Shown here: positions 8,616 to 19,709 of the stretch, one piece after another
How positions within the stretch are numbered: the first letter of the stretch is position 1
How the letters are laid out: the number at the start of each line of letters is the position of its first letter
Source of the DNA: CAVVYJ01 sp963752495
GTDB taxonomy: Bacteria > Pseudomonadota > Gammaproteobacteria > Burkholderiales > Methylophilaceae
Direction: 5' to 3'
Length of the DNA: 64,000 nucleotides
Assembly (NCBI GenBank): GCA_963752495.1
Contig: CAVVYJ010000001.1
Coordinates: forward strand, 169,684 to 233,683
Notes under the pieces: generated by a model
Told to the model about the DNA's origin: nothing
Seen by the model: only the letters and a program-made list of their open reading frames with translations
The model's database searches: none
Position numbers and translations under genes: made by a program

Positions 8616-9140
8616 ATGAAACTTAAATTAGCTTTACCGTTGCTACTCTTTGTTATCGTGATGGGCTTTTTAGCAAAAGGCTTGTTTCTTGATCCGCGTG
8701 AAGTACCCTCACCATTAATAGGCAAGCAAGCGCCTGCATTCTCGGCGCCTGTTCTAGGCGATTCTGACAAACAATTTTCCTCTGCAGATATGCGAGGAAA
8801 GGTCTGGCTTTTGAATGTGTGGGCATCTTGGTGTGTGGCGTGCCGTGAAGAGCACCCTTTGCTAGTTGAAATGCGCCAACACAACATACCTATATATGGG
8901 CTTGCCTACAAGGACACGGACGAAGAGGCATCTGCAGTGTTGAAAAGCATGGGGGATCCATACGTTTTAACCGCAACTGATGCCAATGGAAAAATTGGCA
9001 TCGATTATGGAGTGTACGGCGTGCCAGAGACCTATGTTATCGACAAACTCGGCGTTATTCGCTACAAACAAATCGGACCTATTACGCCTGCTGCGCTGCG
9101 CGATAAAATATTACCTTTGCTGGAAATGTTAGAAAAATGA
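8616..9140 (+). CDS. ccmG: Thiol:disulfide interchange protein CcmG/DsbE
   Basis: A membrane-anchored periplasmic thioredoxin-like reductant that keeps the apocytochrome CXXCH cysteines reduced. The 174-residue protein has an uncleaved N-terminal helix (about residues 4-22) and a redox motif WCVAC at 72-76; the conserved cis-proline region VYGVPETYVID follows near residue 130. Typical DsbE motif is WCxxC, with this WCVAC variant common in betaproteobacteria. It starts three bases after ccmF and overlaps ccmH by four. Confidence 0.94.
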   Translation: MKLKLALPLLLFVIVMGFLAKGLFLDPREVPSPLIGKQAPAFSAPVLGDSDKQFSSADMRGKVWLLNVWASWCVACREEHPLLVEMRQHNIPIYGLAYKDTDEEASAVLKSMGDPYVLTATDANGKIGIDYGVYGVPETYVIDKLGVIRYKQIGPITPAALRDKILPLLEMLEK

Positions 9141-9544
9141 GTCGATTTCTGAAACTATCACTGATTATCCTTGCGATTACCTCGTACGCGTCATTTAATG
9201 TGCATGCAACAAGCAATCAAGACCAAGACCCAATAATCGAAGCACGTTTGAAAGCTTTGTCTGCCGAGTTGCGTTGTCTTGTTTGTCAAAACACGACATT
9301 AGCCGATTCCGACGCTCCACTAGCTAACGATCTCCGCAATGAGATACGCGCGCTCATGCAGCAAGGTAAAACTGACGAAGAAATAATTGCCTATTTGGTA
9401 GAACGCTATGGCGATTTTGTGCGGTATCGCCCACCGGTTCAGGCGAATACCGCTCTACTCTGGTTTGGCCCATTCATTATGCTTGTCATTGGTGCAATTA
9501 CCCTTTTTATTGTGCTTAAAAAACGTAGCAAGCAAGCTGAATGA
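9137..9544 (+). CDS. ccmH: Cytochrome c maturation protein CcmH (short form)
   Basis: CcmH binds the apocytochrome and works with CcmG and CcmF in haem ligation. The 135-residue protein has a signal peptide, the LRCLVCQN redox motif (C47, C50), the three-helix signature through ERYGDFVRYRPP and a C-terminal membrane helix. It is the short CcmH without the CcmI TPR domain, and no ccmI follows: the next gene is on the other strand. CcmI must be encoded elsewhere, or its role is met by another TPR protein. Confidence 0.94.
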   Translation: MSRFLKLSLIILAITSYASFNVHATSNQDQDPIIEARLKALSAELRCLVCQNTTLADSDAPLANDLRNEIRALMQQGKTDEEIIAYLVERYGDFVRYRPPVQANTALLWFGPFIMLVIGAITLFIVLKKRSKQAE

Positions 9545-9549
9545 TTGGC

Positions 9550-10059
9550 TTATTTTATTTTAGATTTAATCCAATAATCCAAACTCAATCTACCTGCTCC
9601 ACCAAAGAGTAGCGGCAAGAACATGACGATATACAACAATGGTAATTTGTAATTGCCAAAGCCGTCATTTTCTTCGTCAATAATACGGTAACCTCTAAAT
9701 AATTCAGCAAGACTATTCCAATGCTCTGGCCAGTGCACCGATGCGATTGCAACGATAGTCAGAATAATAAGCGATATTGAGAAAAAGCGTGTAGCCAAAC
9801 CCAGAACAAGTGCGAATGCACCAATAATCTCGAAATAAGTTGCAACCCCCCAGCTGATATCTGGAGGCAACAAATTGAACGGAAACGGAAAAGTCAAATC
9901 AGCAAACCAGTTGGTGCCATGCAACTTCTCAAAACCAGACTCTGCAAACTCCCAAGCCAATAAAGTACGCAAGCTGAGTTGAGGCAACCAGGTGCTAACA
10001 ATATTGAGTTTCTCCACGACGCCGTCATACAAGCTAATTACTGATTTAATTGCAGCCAT
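9550..10059 (-). CDS. DoxX-family membrane protein
   Basis: A DoxX-type protein with four predicted membrane helices (near LLAWEFAESGFEKL, ATYFEIIGAFALVLGL, FFSISLIILTIVAIASV and PLLYIVMFLPLLFGGAG). DoxX proteins often accompany oxidative-stress or metal-linked redox systems, which would suit its neighbour msrQ, but the role here is unknown. The start at 10059 has an AAGGG ribosome-binding site 6-8 bases upstream; an in-frame ATG at 10080 lacks one. The gene converges with ccmH, separated by only five bases between the two stops. Confidence 0.85.
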   Translation of the reverse strand: MAAIKSVISLYDGVVEKLNIVSTWLPQLSLRTLLAWEFAESGFEKLHGTNWFADLTFPFPFNLLPPDISWGVATYFEIIGAFALVLGLATRFFSISLIILTIVAIASVHWPEHWNSLAELFRGYRIIDEENDGFGNYKLPLLYIVMFLPLLFGGAGRLSLDYWIKSKIK

Positions 10060-10123
10060 TATTTTCCCTTTTTTTGTCATTCAATCGTGTCGATTAGTCG
10101 TGGGAAAAGTGTATAACTTACAT

Positions 10124-10747
10124 TTAATTGCTTTGTGAGCTTAAATTTTCAACGACTTGTAATTTGCTTTTGTATTTATAATAAAACCTAACACCCAACA
10201 GAAACGCCAGTGCCGCCGCATAATAGAAAGGTTCTGTGACATCTTTTTTTACCAACCACCAAAAATGTAACACCCCCAAGATAGCGATTAAATACACCAA
10301 TTGATGTAATTTTTTCCAATTGGCTTTAAGACGTCGCATCATCGCGTTATTGGAAGTAACTGCCAATGGAATCGTCAGTATAAAAGCCAAAAAACCAACA
10401 ATGACATAAGGATGCTTGATGATATCTTTAACGATATCTGCCCACATAAAAGAGTAATCAAGCCATAGATAAGTTGTGATGTGCAAGCAAGCATAAAAAA
10501 ACATAAATAGGCCGAGTAGGCGGCGCAATTGCACTTGCCAGACCTGTCCTGTGAGTAAGCGTATTGGCGTCATGCTTAGTGTAATCAGCAGGATAACAAG
10601 CGTCCATGTCCCTGTTGAGCGCTCAACAAACTCTACAGGATTTGCCCCTAGATCATCGCTAAAGCCAAGCCAGACCAAACGTGCCAGCGGCAGCAACGCG
10701 AGTATCCAAACTACGATTTTCACGTAAATGATGTGCTCTTTTTTCAT
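10124..10747 (-). CDS. msrQ: Haem-binding membrane subunit MsrQ
   Basis: MsrQ is the six-helix, b-haem inner-membrane protein that passes electrons from the quinone pool to MsrP for repair of methionine sulfoxide in periplasmic proteins. The 207-residue sequence has the ferric-reductase-like core GLFMFFYACLHITTYLW and KLHQLVYLIAILGVLHFWW, containing the conserved histidines. It starts two bases after the msrP stop, the usual MsrPQ arrangement. The reading frame is intact while msrP is broken. Confidence 0.93.
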   Translation of the reverse strand: MKKEHIIYVKIVVWILALLPLARLVWLGFSDDLGANPVEFVERSTGTWTLVILLITLSMTPIRLLTGQVWQVQLRRLLGLFMFFYACLHITTYLWLDYSFMWADIVKDIIKHPYVIVGFLAFILTIPLAVTSNNAMMRRLKANWKKLHQLVYLIAILGVLHFWWLVKKDVTEPFYYAAALAFLLGVRFYYKYKSKLQVVENLSSQSN

Positions 10748-10749
10748 GT

Positions 10750-11821
10750 TTAAAAGTATTTTTTTAAATCTAGGCCAGCATACATCTGCCCTACTTGCTC
10801 AGCATAGCCATTAAACATTTGCGTTTTAACGCGACCAGCAAATAAGCCGTTGCCAATGCGTTTTTCTGAAGATTGTGTCCAGCGCGGATGATCTACTTCC
10901 GGATTAACATTAGCAAAAAATCCATATTCGCTTGGCCCTGCTTTCATCCAACTCGTCAACGGCATTTTTTCCACAAAACGTATTTTAACTATCGCTTTTG
11001 CGCCTTTAAAACCATACTTCCAAGGGGCGACCAAGCGCACCGGGGCGCCATTTTGATTTGGCAACAACTCGCCATACATACCTACCGCCAACAAAGCTAG
11101 AGGATTATTGGCTTCGTCCATGCGTAGTCCTTCAATATAGGGCCAATCAAGAACTGGAGAACGCACACCAGGCATCGTTGCAGGATCATTTGCACTAATA
11201 AATTCTATATATTTTGCATTGCCAGTAGGCTCTGCCCATTTCACCAAAGTTGCTAATGGCAAGCCAATCCATGGAATAACCATAGACCAAGCCTCCACAC
11301 AGCGCAGGCGATAGATACGTTCCTCCAGGGTGCCAAGCTTCACCAAATCATCAATGCTGATGGTTTTAGCTTTTTTTACCTCACCTTCAATGCTGATTGT
11401 CCAAGGGCGTGGTCTTGAAGAGCGTTGCCTCAATTGCGGGATCTGCTTTGCCTGTGCCAAACTCATAATAGTTATTGTAGGTGGTCGCATTTTCATATTT
11501 GGTCAGTTTTTCACCTGCACCATAAGCAGTCTTGGTATATCCGCTAATTTTTTGATGTGGGTTATAGAGTGCGGGTTTTTTATCTGCGGCCGCTGGCAGC
11601 GCCTTTTGATTGGCACGCCCGAGCAAAACCCCATCACCCTTGGTTTCACCCCCAACCACTTGTGCTGCTTTAGCCTTAAAGCTAAGTGCAGCAGCCCCTG
11701 CTATCAAACCCGTGCCCGCAGCTTTAATGAAAGTGCGGCGGTTATCGAAGACCGCTTTTGGCGTGATTTCAGACGACTGGATATTGGCGGGGTTTTGCTT
11801 GGATTTACTTGAAATAATCAT
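10750..11821 (-). CDS. msrP: Periplasmic methionine sulfoxide reductase MsrP, reading frame interrupted
   Basis: The molybdopterin subunit of the MsrPQ system. The N-terminal frame (from ATG 11821) carries a twin-arginine signal with RRTFIKAAG and runs to NNYYEFGTGKADPA; the C-terminal frame (to 10750) continues with PWTISIEGEV, the molybdenum-ligating cysteine in RLRCVEAWSM, and WKYGFKG to the end. They belong to one protein of about 356 residues. Removing one base of the doublet at 11403-11404 (in CCAAGGG, 11401-11407) joins them exactly at the conserved 'KT.PW' site. Either a real inactivating mutation or, more likely given many similar breaks here, a sequencing insertion. Confidence 0.88.
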
Positions 11822-11893
11822 TGAGATATCGCCTTGTTAGTTGATGAGCTTTCACTTAGTCGTAGCGACAATCAGAACCTTACAGACAAGTGG

Positions 11894-12811
11894 TTATTTT
11901 TCTAGTTTTTCACCAGTTGTTTCAATCTCGCTTATCAACTCTTTGTCGCCGACGCTTTTTGCAGTGTTGCGCGCGTCTGCCAAATAGATTTTAGCTTTAG
12001 TTAAATCGCCGCTTGCCAACTTGTTTTGTGCTAAGTATAAGTTTGCTTTTGCTTCGTAATAAGTGCCTCCATTCTCTTTAGCAAATTGCAGAAACTTACT
12101 TAAAGTTTTCTCAGCTCCAGAGTAATCTTTCGCTAGTATAAAAATTTTTCCAAGTTCTAGGCTGGCATTCGCGTATTGATCTAGCGTCCCAGATATTCTT
12201 TCCATTGACGTACCTTTTAACTGGTATTCAATCGCGGAATCATACTGGCCAAGCGTTTTATATGTTGCTGCTAGAAGCTCATAATTTTCCGCGCGTTCGT
12301 TATCGTTCATCGCTAACTTCTCGCCCGCCAAATAGCTTTTCAACGCAGCATTCAGGTCGTTGTTCTGAGTGTGGACTGCACCGATAAAGTTGTGATTGAT
12401 GCGAGAAAATTTTGTATTGTTTTCGTCGACGCAAATCTTCAGACTTTTTTCATAACTGGCGATTGCTTCTGCATTTTTAAGATTTTTTTTATGTAAGTTA
12501 CCGATAAAAATATAGGCAATAATACGGTCTAAGCTTTCTTTCGAAAGCTTTTCAGATTGTTCCAGCGCGCTTAGCCCTTCACTGTAATTTCCCTCTGCGC
12601 CAAGCGCCCGACCCTTACACAAAAAACCTTCGCGGCTGCTTGCATCAGTTTTAAGTATTTCATTCGCAACATTCAGCGCCGTAGCAAAATCACCTTGACT
12701 TAGCGCCTGATTACATGCGGATATTTTATTGGAAAGCGCTTCTGAATTAGCATTAAAACTTAATATAATCAATGATATAAATGAAATAATTAAAGTGTTT
12801 TGTAATTTCAC
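11894..12811 (-). CDS. Exported TPR-repeat protein
   Basis: A 305-residue protein with a signal peptide (hydrophobic stretch IISFISLIILSFNANS) followed by tandem TPR-like helical pairs across most of its length (A/G/Y patterns such as GDFATALNVANEIL, GNYSEGLSALEQ, KNAEAIASYEKS, GQYDSAIEYQLKG, KDYSGAEKTL). TPR arrays bind partner proteins; no catalytic domain is seen. The start is a GTG at 12811. It lies downstream of ligA by 8 bases and may be co-transcribed. Function unknown. Confidence 0.75.
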   Translation of the reverse strand: MKLQNTLIISFISLIILSFNANSEALSNKISACNQALSQGDFATALNVANEILKTDASSREGFLCKGRALGAEGNYSEGLSALEQSEKLSKESLDRIIAYIFIGNLHKKNLKNAEAIASYEKSLKICVDENNTKFSRINHNFIGAVHTQNNDLNAALKSYLAGEKLAMNDNERAENYELLAATYKTLGQYDSAIEYQLKGTSMERISGTLDQYANASLELGKIFILAKDYSGAEKTLSKFLQFAKENGGTYYEAKANLYLAQNKLASGDLTKAKIYLADARNTAKSVGDKELISEIETTGEKLEK

Positions 12812-12819
12812 ATCTGGCC

Positions 12820-14919
12820 CTAAAATAATGGTTTTTGTATATTGTGACTATCAGACTGGATTGATTCGTCTTTAGTTGCATGAACGCTTGCCGCCAGTAA
12901 CTGCTTTAGCGCATCCTCATCAATCACATTTACGCCTAAGCTCTGCGCCTTCTCGAGCTTGCTTCCTGCGTCGCTACCAGCGACAACGAAATCTGTTTTC
13001 TTTGAAACACTACCACTTACCTTGCCACCAGCCGCTTCTATCATGGCTTTGGCATCTTCGCGTGATAAGTTTGGTAATGTGCCAGTTAAAACTAAAGTTT
13101 TGCCTTGAAGCGCGCCTGTAGTTTGCTGTTTGCCCGCATGCTCCGGCCAATTCACACCAAGCACTTGCATAGAATCAATCACTTGACGGTTGTGTGGTTC
13201 GCCAAAAAACTGCAAAATCGAGTCAGCAACAATCGGCCCGACATCATTCACTTCAAGCAATGCTTCAAGAGGCGCATCCAATAAGGCTCGCAGAGCACCG
13301 AAATGTGCACTTAAATCCTTTGCTGTTGCTTCGCCTACGTTACGAATCCCTAATGCATAAATAAAGCGTGCAAGTGTGGTGTTTTTGCTTTTATTAATCG
13401 CATCCACCACATTCTGTGCAGATTTTTGCGCCATACGCTCCAAACCTGCCAGCGTGTTAACGTCCAGCTTATAAATATCGTCTACCGAATGCACTAAATT
13501 TGCCTCAACCAATTGATCGACCAGCTTTTCGCCAAGACCTTCAATATCCATCGCGCGCCTTGATGCAAAATGCGTAATGGCTTGTTTGCGTTGCGCAGGG
13601 CAAAACAAGCCGCCTGTGCAGCGCGCCACAGCTTCGTCTGTTGGACGCTCAATGTGCGAGCCGCATTCAGGGCATGTTGCAGGCATGCTAAATGTAATGG
13701 CGTTTATGGGGCGCTGATCTAAAACCACAGAAACTACTTCTGGAATCACGTCCCCTGCCCTGCGCACTATTACGGTATCGCCAATGCGTATATCTTTGCG
13801 ACGCATTTCATCTTCGTTATGCAATGTTGCATTGGTTACCGTAACACCCCCGACAAACACCGCTTTTAAGCGCGCTACGGGCGTAATTGCACCAGTGCGA
13901 CCCACTTGCACGGTAATGTCTTCTACAAGCGTTGTCGCTTCTTCTGCAGGGTATTTGTGTGCAATCGCCCAGCGCGGCGCGCGCGAAACGAAGCCAAGTT
14001 CGGTTTGCTGCGCAAAATTATTCACTTTGTACACCACGCCATCGATATCAAAATCTAGCTCCGCACGCATTTTGCCTATTTCGGCGTAATAATCACGCAA
14101 ACCTGTTACACCTTGCCTGACACTTCTTAAATTACTTACCGGGAAATGCAAACCTTCCAAATACGCCATGGCTGCACTGTGCGATTGAATAAGGGGGATG
14201 CCTGCAGCCTCACCCAAGCCGTATGCATAAAAAAACAGGGATCTTGAGGCTGTTATTTTAGGATCCAGTTGCCGTAAACTGCCCGCAGCAGCATTGCGGG
14301 GATTAGCGAACAACTTGGCACCAGCCTTTTCTTGCGCCATGTTCAGGCGTTCGAAGTCGTGTTTTAGCATAAACACTTCACCGCGAACCTCCAGCAACGT
14401 TGGAGGATTGCTTACTGCAAGTTTGGTAGGAATTGCACGGATAGTACGCAAATTATGTGTTACATTTTCACCCGTGTAACCATCACCACGCGTCGCGCCT
14501 TGCACAAACAAACCGTTTTCGTATGTGAGCGTAATCGCAAGGCCGTCAAATTTCGGCTCAACTGCGTATTCCACGGTTTCCACGCCCAAGCCTTCGCGAA
14601 TGCGCTTATCAAACGCAACCAACTCATCATCACCGAATGCATTATTAAGCGACAGCATGGCCTGCTTGTGTTGCACCGCATCAAAAGTGCCAGAGGGATT
14701 ACCGCTCACACGTTGCGTGGGTGAATCGGCGGAAATAAGTGTTGGAAATTGCGTTTCTAGCGCAACAAGCTGACGATACAAGCCATCATACTCGTTGTCG
14801 GAAACGGTTGGCGCATCTAGAACATAGTATTCGTAATCATACTGCGAGATTTTTGCCGTGAGTTCGGCGACTTTTTCTTTAGCTTCTTCTAGGCTGCGCG
14901 CAGTCTGGGCGGGCTGCAT
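12820..14919 (-). CDS. ligA: NAD-dependent DNA ligase
   Basis: Seals single-strand nicks in replication and repair using NAD. The 699-residue protein has the adenylation domain with catalytic K123 in EPKFDGLA, the OB-fold, the four-cysteine zinc finger (CPECG...CTGGLFCPAQ), the helix-hairpin-helix region (LYALGIRNVGEATAK) and a C-terminal BRCT domain (LQGKTLVLTGTLPNLSREDAK). Length is standard and the frame is intact. It forms a minus-strand block with zipA and smc upstream, a conserved betaproteobacterial order. Confidence 0.97.
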   Translation of the reverse strand: MQPAQTARSLEEAKEKVAELTAKISQYDYEYYVLDAPTVSDNEYDGLYRQLVALETQFPTLISADSPTQRVSGNPSGTFDAVQHKQAMLSLNNAFGDDELVAFDKRIREGLGVETVEYAVEPKFDGLAITLTYENGLFVQGATRGDGYTGENVTHNLRTIRAIPTKLAVSNPPTLLEVRGEVFMLKHDFERLNMAQEKAGAKLFANPRNAAAGSLRQLDPKITASRSLFFYAYGLGEAAGIPLIQSHSAAMAYLEGLHFPVSNLRSVRQGVTGLRDYYAEIGKMRAELDFDIDGVVYKVNNFAQQTELGFVSRAPRWAIAHKYPAEEATTLVEDITVQVGRTGAITPVARLKAVFVGGVTVTNATLHNEDEMRRKDIRIGDTVIVRRAGDVIPEVVSVVLDQRPINAITFSMPATCPECGSHIERPTDEAVARCTGGLFCPAQRKQAITHFASRRAMDIEGLGEKLVDQLVEANLVHSVDDIYKLDVNTLAGLERMAQKSAQNVVDAINKSKNTTLARFIYALGIRNVGEATAKDLSAHFGALRALLDAPLEALLEVNDVGPIVADSILQFFGEPHNRQVIDSMQVLGVNWPEHAGKQQTTGALQGKTLVLTGTLPNLSREDAKAMIEAAGGKVSGSVSKKTDFVVAGSDAGSKLEKAQSLGVNVIDEDALKQLLAASVHATKDESIQSDSHNIQKPLF

Positions 14920-14922
14920 ACA

Positions 14923-16174
14923 TTAATTAAATAAGCGCATACTGCTGGCGCTACCTGGCATCACGCCGCGCGCGACCATTGTGGCATGGATAACTTTGAG
15001 TTGTTGGCGTATTTTTTCAATCTGCAAATCACCCAGCGGTTTTTGATTATCATCCACCATCCGCGCACCCAGGCTATTCGCCATTTTTTGCGCAATCGCA
15101 ATCATTTGGTTAAACACTTGCTCGCAATTGCCCACTTTAGGAATTTCAATCTGAAAAGTTGCGCCCTTCACAACGTTGGTTCGCAAACTATCTGCAGTAA
15201 ACGGTTGATGATCTGCGCTGATGAGGACAAATATCGGCGTATCAGCATGACTATTGTCATAAAAGCAGAACTTGCCATCCGCACTCAACTTCATATTGTT
15301 TGCTTCAGCAAGGCCCTTAAACTTGGTGCCGTGTACCGGCGCTTCGCCCTGCACCAAATGTACGCTTACGAGCTGGTCAACCTCAATACAAAACTGATCT
15401 AAATCCAGCGCGCGCTGTGCAGCATCGCCCGAACCCTGCCACTCAACGTGTGCATTAAGCTCCAACCCCATCTCTTCTACAGCAAATTGAAATTTATTTA
15501 AAATATGTTTGGAAATTGGTCCGCCACGGTCGGCGAGCTGAATGCTACAAGCCGCTTGCTTGTATGCCTCTTTCAAAGCGGATTGATTAATCGACATGCC
15601 ATTTGCCGTCTTTATCTTGTCCATGCAGCATCATGGGCACACCCATATCATCGGCAATATTGTCAGCAGCGTTTTTTAATACATCTGCACCAATGTTTTT
15701 GGTGGCGTATAAAAATGCGGTTAAATCGATTTGAGGGTGAATATCATCCGGCAAAGGCGATGCAGTAGTGATGCTGTTCGCTGGCGGTGCTTCTATAATT
15801 TTCTTGTCCATGGCAGCTTCACCAGTTTCAAGCTTGTGCAGTGCTTCATTCTGCACAGCATTGGTCGCAACTGCTTCCGGGGCGGCTTCAGGCGCCTTTT
15901 CACTTATAGATGGCGTATCTACAATTGCTGGCGGGGCTAAGGGCTCGTTTAGCTTCTCAGTAATTCTGATTTTATTCGGGATATCGGCAAGTTCTCTATC
16001 GACAAATGCGTCGGTATCAATATAGAAATCTTCGGCAAGCACATCTTTTTGCGGCACAATAAACTCATCGGCAATATTATTGCGAAGTTTCTTTTCCTGC
16101 ATCCAGTTGTACACTATAACGCCCGCTATAATTAACGCGCCTAGAGCGATTAGTACAATTTGCAAATCTGACAT
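14923..16174 (-). CDS. zipA: Cell division protein ZipA, reading frame interrupted
   Basis: ZipA tethers FtsZ to the membrane at the division site. The N-terminal frame (from 16174) supplies a membrane anchor (ALGALIIAGVIVYNWM), a basic segment and an acidic/proline-rich linker; the second frame (to 14923) supplies the FtsZ-binding C-terminal domain with GATFQIEIP, MANSLGARMVDDNQKPL and a closing IRQQL. Two overlapping frames are one gene of about 416 residues: dropping one T within 15585-15592 joins KWHVD to NQSALKEAYK, matching the uninterrupted layout expected for the family. A break in an important division gene argues for sequence error. Confidence 0.88.
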
Positions 16175-16183
16175 AGTCTTATT

Positions 16184-19100
16184 TTACTTCGAAATGTTTA
16201 TATATGATGCAACATTTTCTGCTTGCATCTGTACCGCAGCCTCAATATCCACGTCCACAATACGCGAAACGCCAGATTCCTGCATAGTAACACCAATCAG
16301 TTGCTGCGCCATTTCCATGGTGATTTTGTTATGGCTTACAAACATAAATTGCGTTTTTTCAGCCATTTTTTTAACCATTGCACAAAAACGCTCGGTATTG
16401 CTGTCATCTAGCGGTGCGTCCACCTCGTCCATGAGGCAGAATGGCGCCGGGTTAAGTCTGAATAGTGCAAACACTAACGCCAGCGCAGTCAATGCCTTTT
16501 CTCCGCCAGAAAGCAGCTGGATTGTCGTATTTTTCTTGCCTGGTGGCTGTGCAAACACTTGCAAGCCCGTGTCTAAAATCTCTTCCCCCAGCAACTCAAG
16601 TTTTGCCTGCCCGCCGCCAAACAGTGTTTTGAACAGTTCATCAAAATGCTGATTCGCCGTGTTAAAGGTTTGCATGAGCTTATCGCGTGTTTCGCGGTCT
16701 ATCTTTTTAATCGCCTCTTCCAACGTTTCGCTGGCCTGCGTTAAATCCAACATCTGACTATCGAGATAGGATTTTCGTTCCGCTTCTGTCGCCAGCTCCT
16801 GAATTGCGGCTAAGTTTACTGGGCCAAGCGCTTCAATTTCCTGCTGTAAGGTATTGGTTTTATTTAAAAATGTACTTGTTTTTGCATTGTCGGCAAGGTC
16901 TTCTGCCAACTTGTTTTCATCCAAACCATTTTCTTGCAAACTGGCCTGACACTGTTCAAAATAAAGCCGCGCTTCTTGCTCGCCCAAGCGGCTTTGTTCT
17001 AAATTGTCGCGCATCGGGTGCAATTGCTGCTCATTTTGCATACGAATACGCTCTAACTCTTGCAATTGGTTTTCTTGCCCGGCAAGGTGGTTGCGCGCAT
17101 CTGCCAATGCTTGCTCACGCAACTGCTTAACATTAATCGCCTCGCTTAAATTTGTTTTGAGCGTTTCCATTGGCGTAAGATTAAGCGCCTGCTCTGCCTC
17201 GGTTTTGCGCAACAAAAACGTTTGTTTTTCTTCACTAATTACATTAATTTTATTATTTATATCATTGATATTATTATTAATTAACTTTAAATTAAATGTC
17301 GTTTCTTGGTATGCTTTTTCTGCATTTAATATTGAATCTCGCAACGCCTGAAATGTGTCCTCTACCAATTGGCTGGTATTTGCATCCGCGTTTTTAGCCA
17401 TTTCCAGCTTATTGATCTGTTCTGCAACCTCTCGCAAAGCTGTTTCTTTGGTCGCAATATCTGATTGCAGCTGTATATTGCGGGATTTTGCAGTGGCGAT
17501 ATCGGCCTGCAAGCTTGTTTCGCGGGCAAGGGAAGCCTGCTGCACCTGCTGTAAGCGAGAAAGTTCCAGCTGTTGCTGATGAAGTAAATTGGTTGCAGAT
17601 TTAAGTTCAGCATCTGCTTGTTGTAACTGCTGACGTGTATCTTTTAGCTGATTTTCCGCATTTGCCAAATGACTAGCGGTAGCCTCTAACGAGGATTGTA
17701 GCTTGGGAAAGCCCTTTTGCAGGCTCTCCAGCCGCTGCTGCCGCTCAACAACGCCGTGCAGATTGGAGTTTTCGCCGTGATAAGTGACGCTATGCCGCGT
17801 GTACACATCACCTTGTTGATTCACCAGCTTCTCGCCTAATTCGAGGTTCGAAATAGCTTTTTTAACATCATCGCCAGGACCAAGCAAATACGCGCCTTCT
17901 AGCCAATCTTGTAAAATCGGCTGCAAATCACTCGGGCAATCATTTACTGCGCTCATTAGTGGTTTTAGGTTTGCATTTATTTTAGCAGTGGTGGATGATG
18001 CGCCCGCCAAGCCCAGCACCAAAGCGCTTGGTGGGCGATGCGCTAAATTTGCGTTTGCAATCAGCGCGTTGAGTTTTTCGCCTAAAACTGCTTCCAGCGC
18101 AACGCTCCAACTCGCATCAATCTTGATTTTTTGCCATAGTCGCGCATTGTTTTTAAGGCCGCTGCTCGCAAGCCAATCGCTCAATTTACTTTCTGAATTA
18201 AGCGATTGCTGTATTTTTTGCAGCGATTGAATCTCTGCCTCAGCCTGATTTAATGCGCGTTGCGCCTCGTTCTGCTGATCGCGCAATTGTGTAATTTGCT
18301 GTTGCAGTTTTGTTTCGTCATCCCGCAGTTTTTGTAAGGTTTTTTCAATATCAGCAATATGTTGCCGCGCTTGATTTACCGCACCATCAGCATTTTTAAT
18401 TTGTAACTGGTCAGGGCGCTCCAACTTAGCCAAATCTGCCTCTAGCCGCTCTAAGCGCTGTGCATTTTCTTGAATGGATTGGTTTAAATACTGGATGTTA
18501 TTCGTTTCGATTTGAATGCGCTGCTTGGCATCAAGTAAAGCCTGCTGGCTTTTTTGTGCTATTTCTGTTGCCGCTTTTAGCGCAGCTTCTTTTGCGGGGA
18601 GCTCTATTTTTAAGGCTTCTAGCGCCGATTTAGCTTGCTGCTCAGCCTGAGATGCATTTGCTAAATCCGAAGTTTAATTGCGTTAGATTTTGCTGAAATT
18701 CCACGCTGGTTGTTGCATTACGTTCAAGCGAATGTGTAAGTTGCTGCAATTGCTGCGTCATGCGCTCGCGCGCTTCGGCATTCTGTTTAACCTGATTTTC
18801 AAGGTTGGAGACTTCGGCATTGGCCTCGTAATAAGCGGCTTGTGCGGTGTTAATCGCCTCGCTCGCGGCATAAAAAGCCTGACGACAGGTTTCCAGATTC
18901 GATTCGCTTTTACGCAGTTCTGCAGTTTGTGCTTCCAGCTGATTTGCGAGCTTTTCTACATTCGCTTTGGCTTTCTCCCAGCCACGGCTTGCATCACGTT
19001 TTTTAAGGAGCCATAACTGCCCTTCTGCAAGCTTTAATGCGGCTTGCAAGGCATGGTACTGTTGCGTAACAACGGCTTGCGATTCAAGTTTGGTGATTTG

Positions 19101-19709
19101 TTTGGAGAGTTCGCGGCAGATATCTTCTACACGGGTGAGGTTTTCACGCGTATCGCGTAGCCTTAATTCGGTCTCGCGGCGGCGTTCTTTATATTTGCTG
19201 ATGCCTGCGGCTTCTTCCAGATAAACACGCAGTTCTTCAGGTTTGGCATCGACGATGCGTGAAATGGTATTTTGCCCGATAATGGCGTAGGCGCGGCCGC
19301 CCAAGCCAGTTCCCAAAAACAAATCCGCGACATCGCGACGGCGCACTGCAGTGTTGTTGATGTAGTAGCTGGAGCCTTTTTCGCGCTCAATCACGCGTTT
19401 TACGGCAATCTCTGCGTACTGGCTCCACTCGCCATTTGCGCCGCCTAGACTGTTGTCAAAAATAAGCTCTACAGAAGCGCGGGAGATTGGCTTGCGATTG
19501 GCTGAGCCGTTAAAAATCACCGCATCCATGGCATCTGCACGCATTTCTTTGGCGGACGATTCGCCCAATACCCAGCGGACTGATTCCATCACGTTGGATT
19601 TGCCGCAACCATTTGGGCCAACCACGCCCACACGCTGCCCATGCAGGTGAATAGTGGTCGGGTCTACAAAAGATTTGAAGCCGGCAAGTTTTAAGTGAGT
19701 TAAACGCAA
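16184..19709 (-). CDS. smc: Chromosome partition protein SMC, reading frame interrupted
   Basis: Chromosome-condensing ATPase. The N-terminal frame (TTG start at 19709, MRLTHLKLAGFKSFVD) has Walker A GPNGCGKSN and the beginning of the first coiled coil. The long second frame has more coiled coil, the hinge (about 17.8-18.2 kb), the return coil, the signature LLSGGEKALTALAL and Walker B PFCLMDEVDAPLDD. The two frames differ by one base: removing one base near 18668-18674 reads LTQLNSDLANASQAEQQ continuously and gives about 1174 residues, the usual SMC length. TTG is the only start at the conserved N-terminus. Confidence 0.93.

Noticed and set aside
15587..15624. Overlap of two ORFs in zipA as a possible programmed frameshift
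   Set aside because: No slippery heptamer or downstream structure is evident and a simple extra T restores the family protein; many similar breaks occur.
18434..18641. Gap between the two smc ORFs as a missing segment
   Set aside because: The bases code for continuous coiled coil in the second frame; only the absence of an ATG made a gap.
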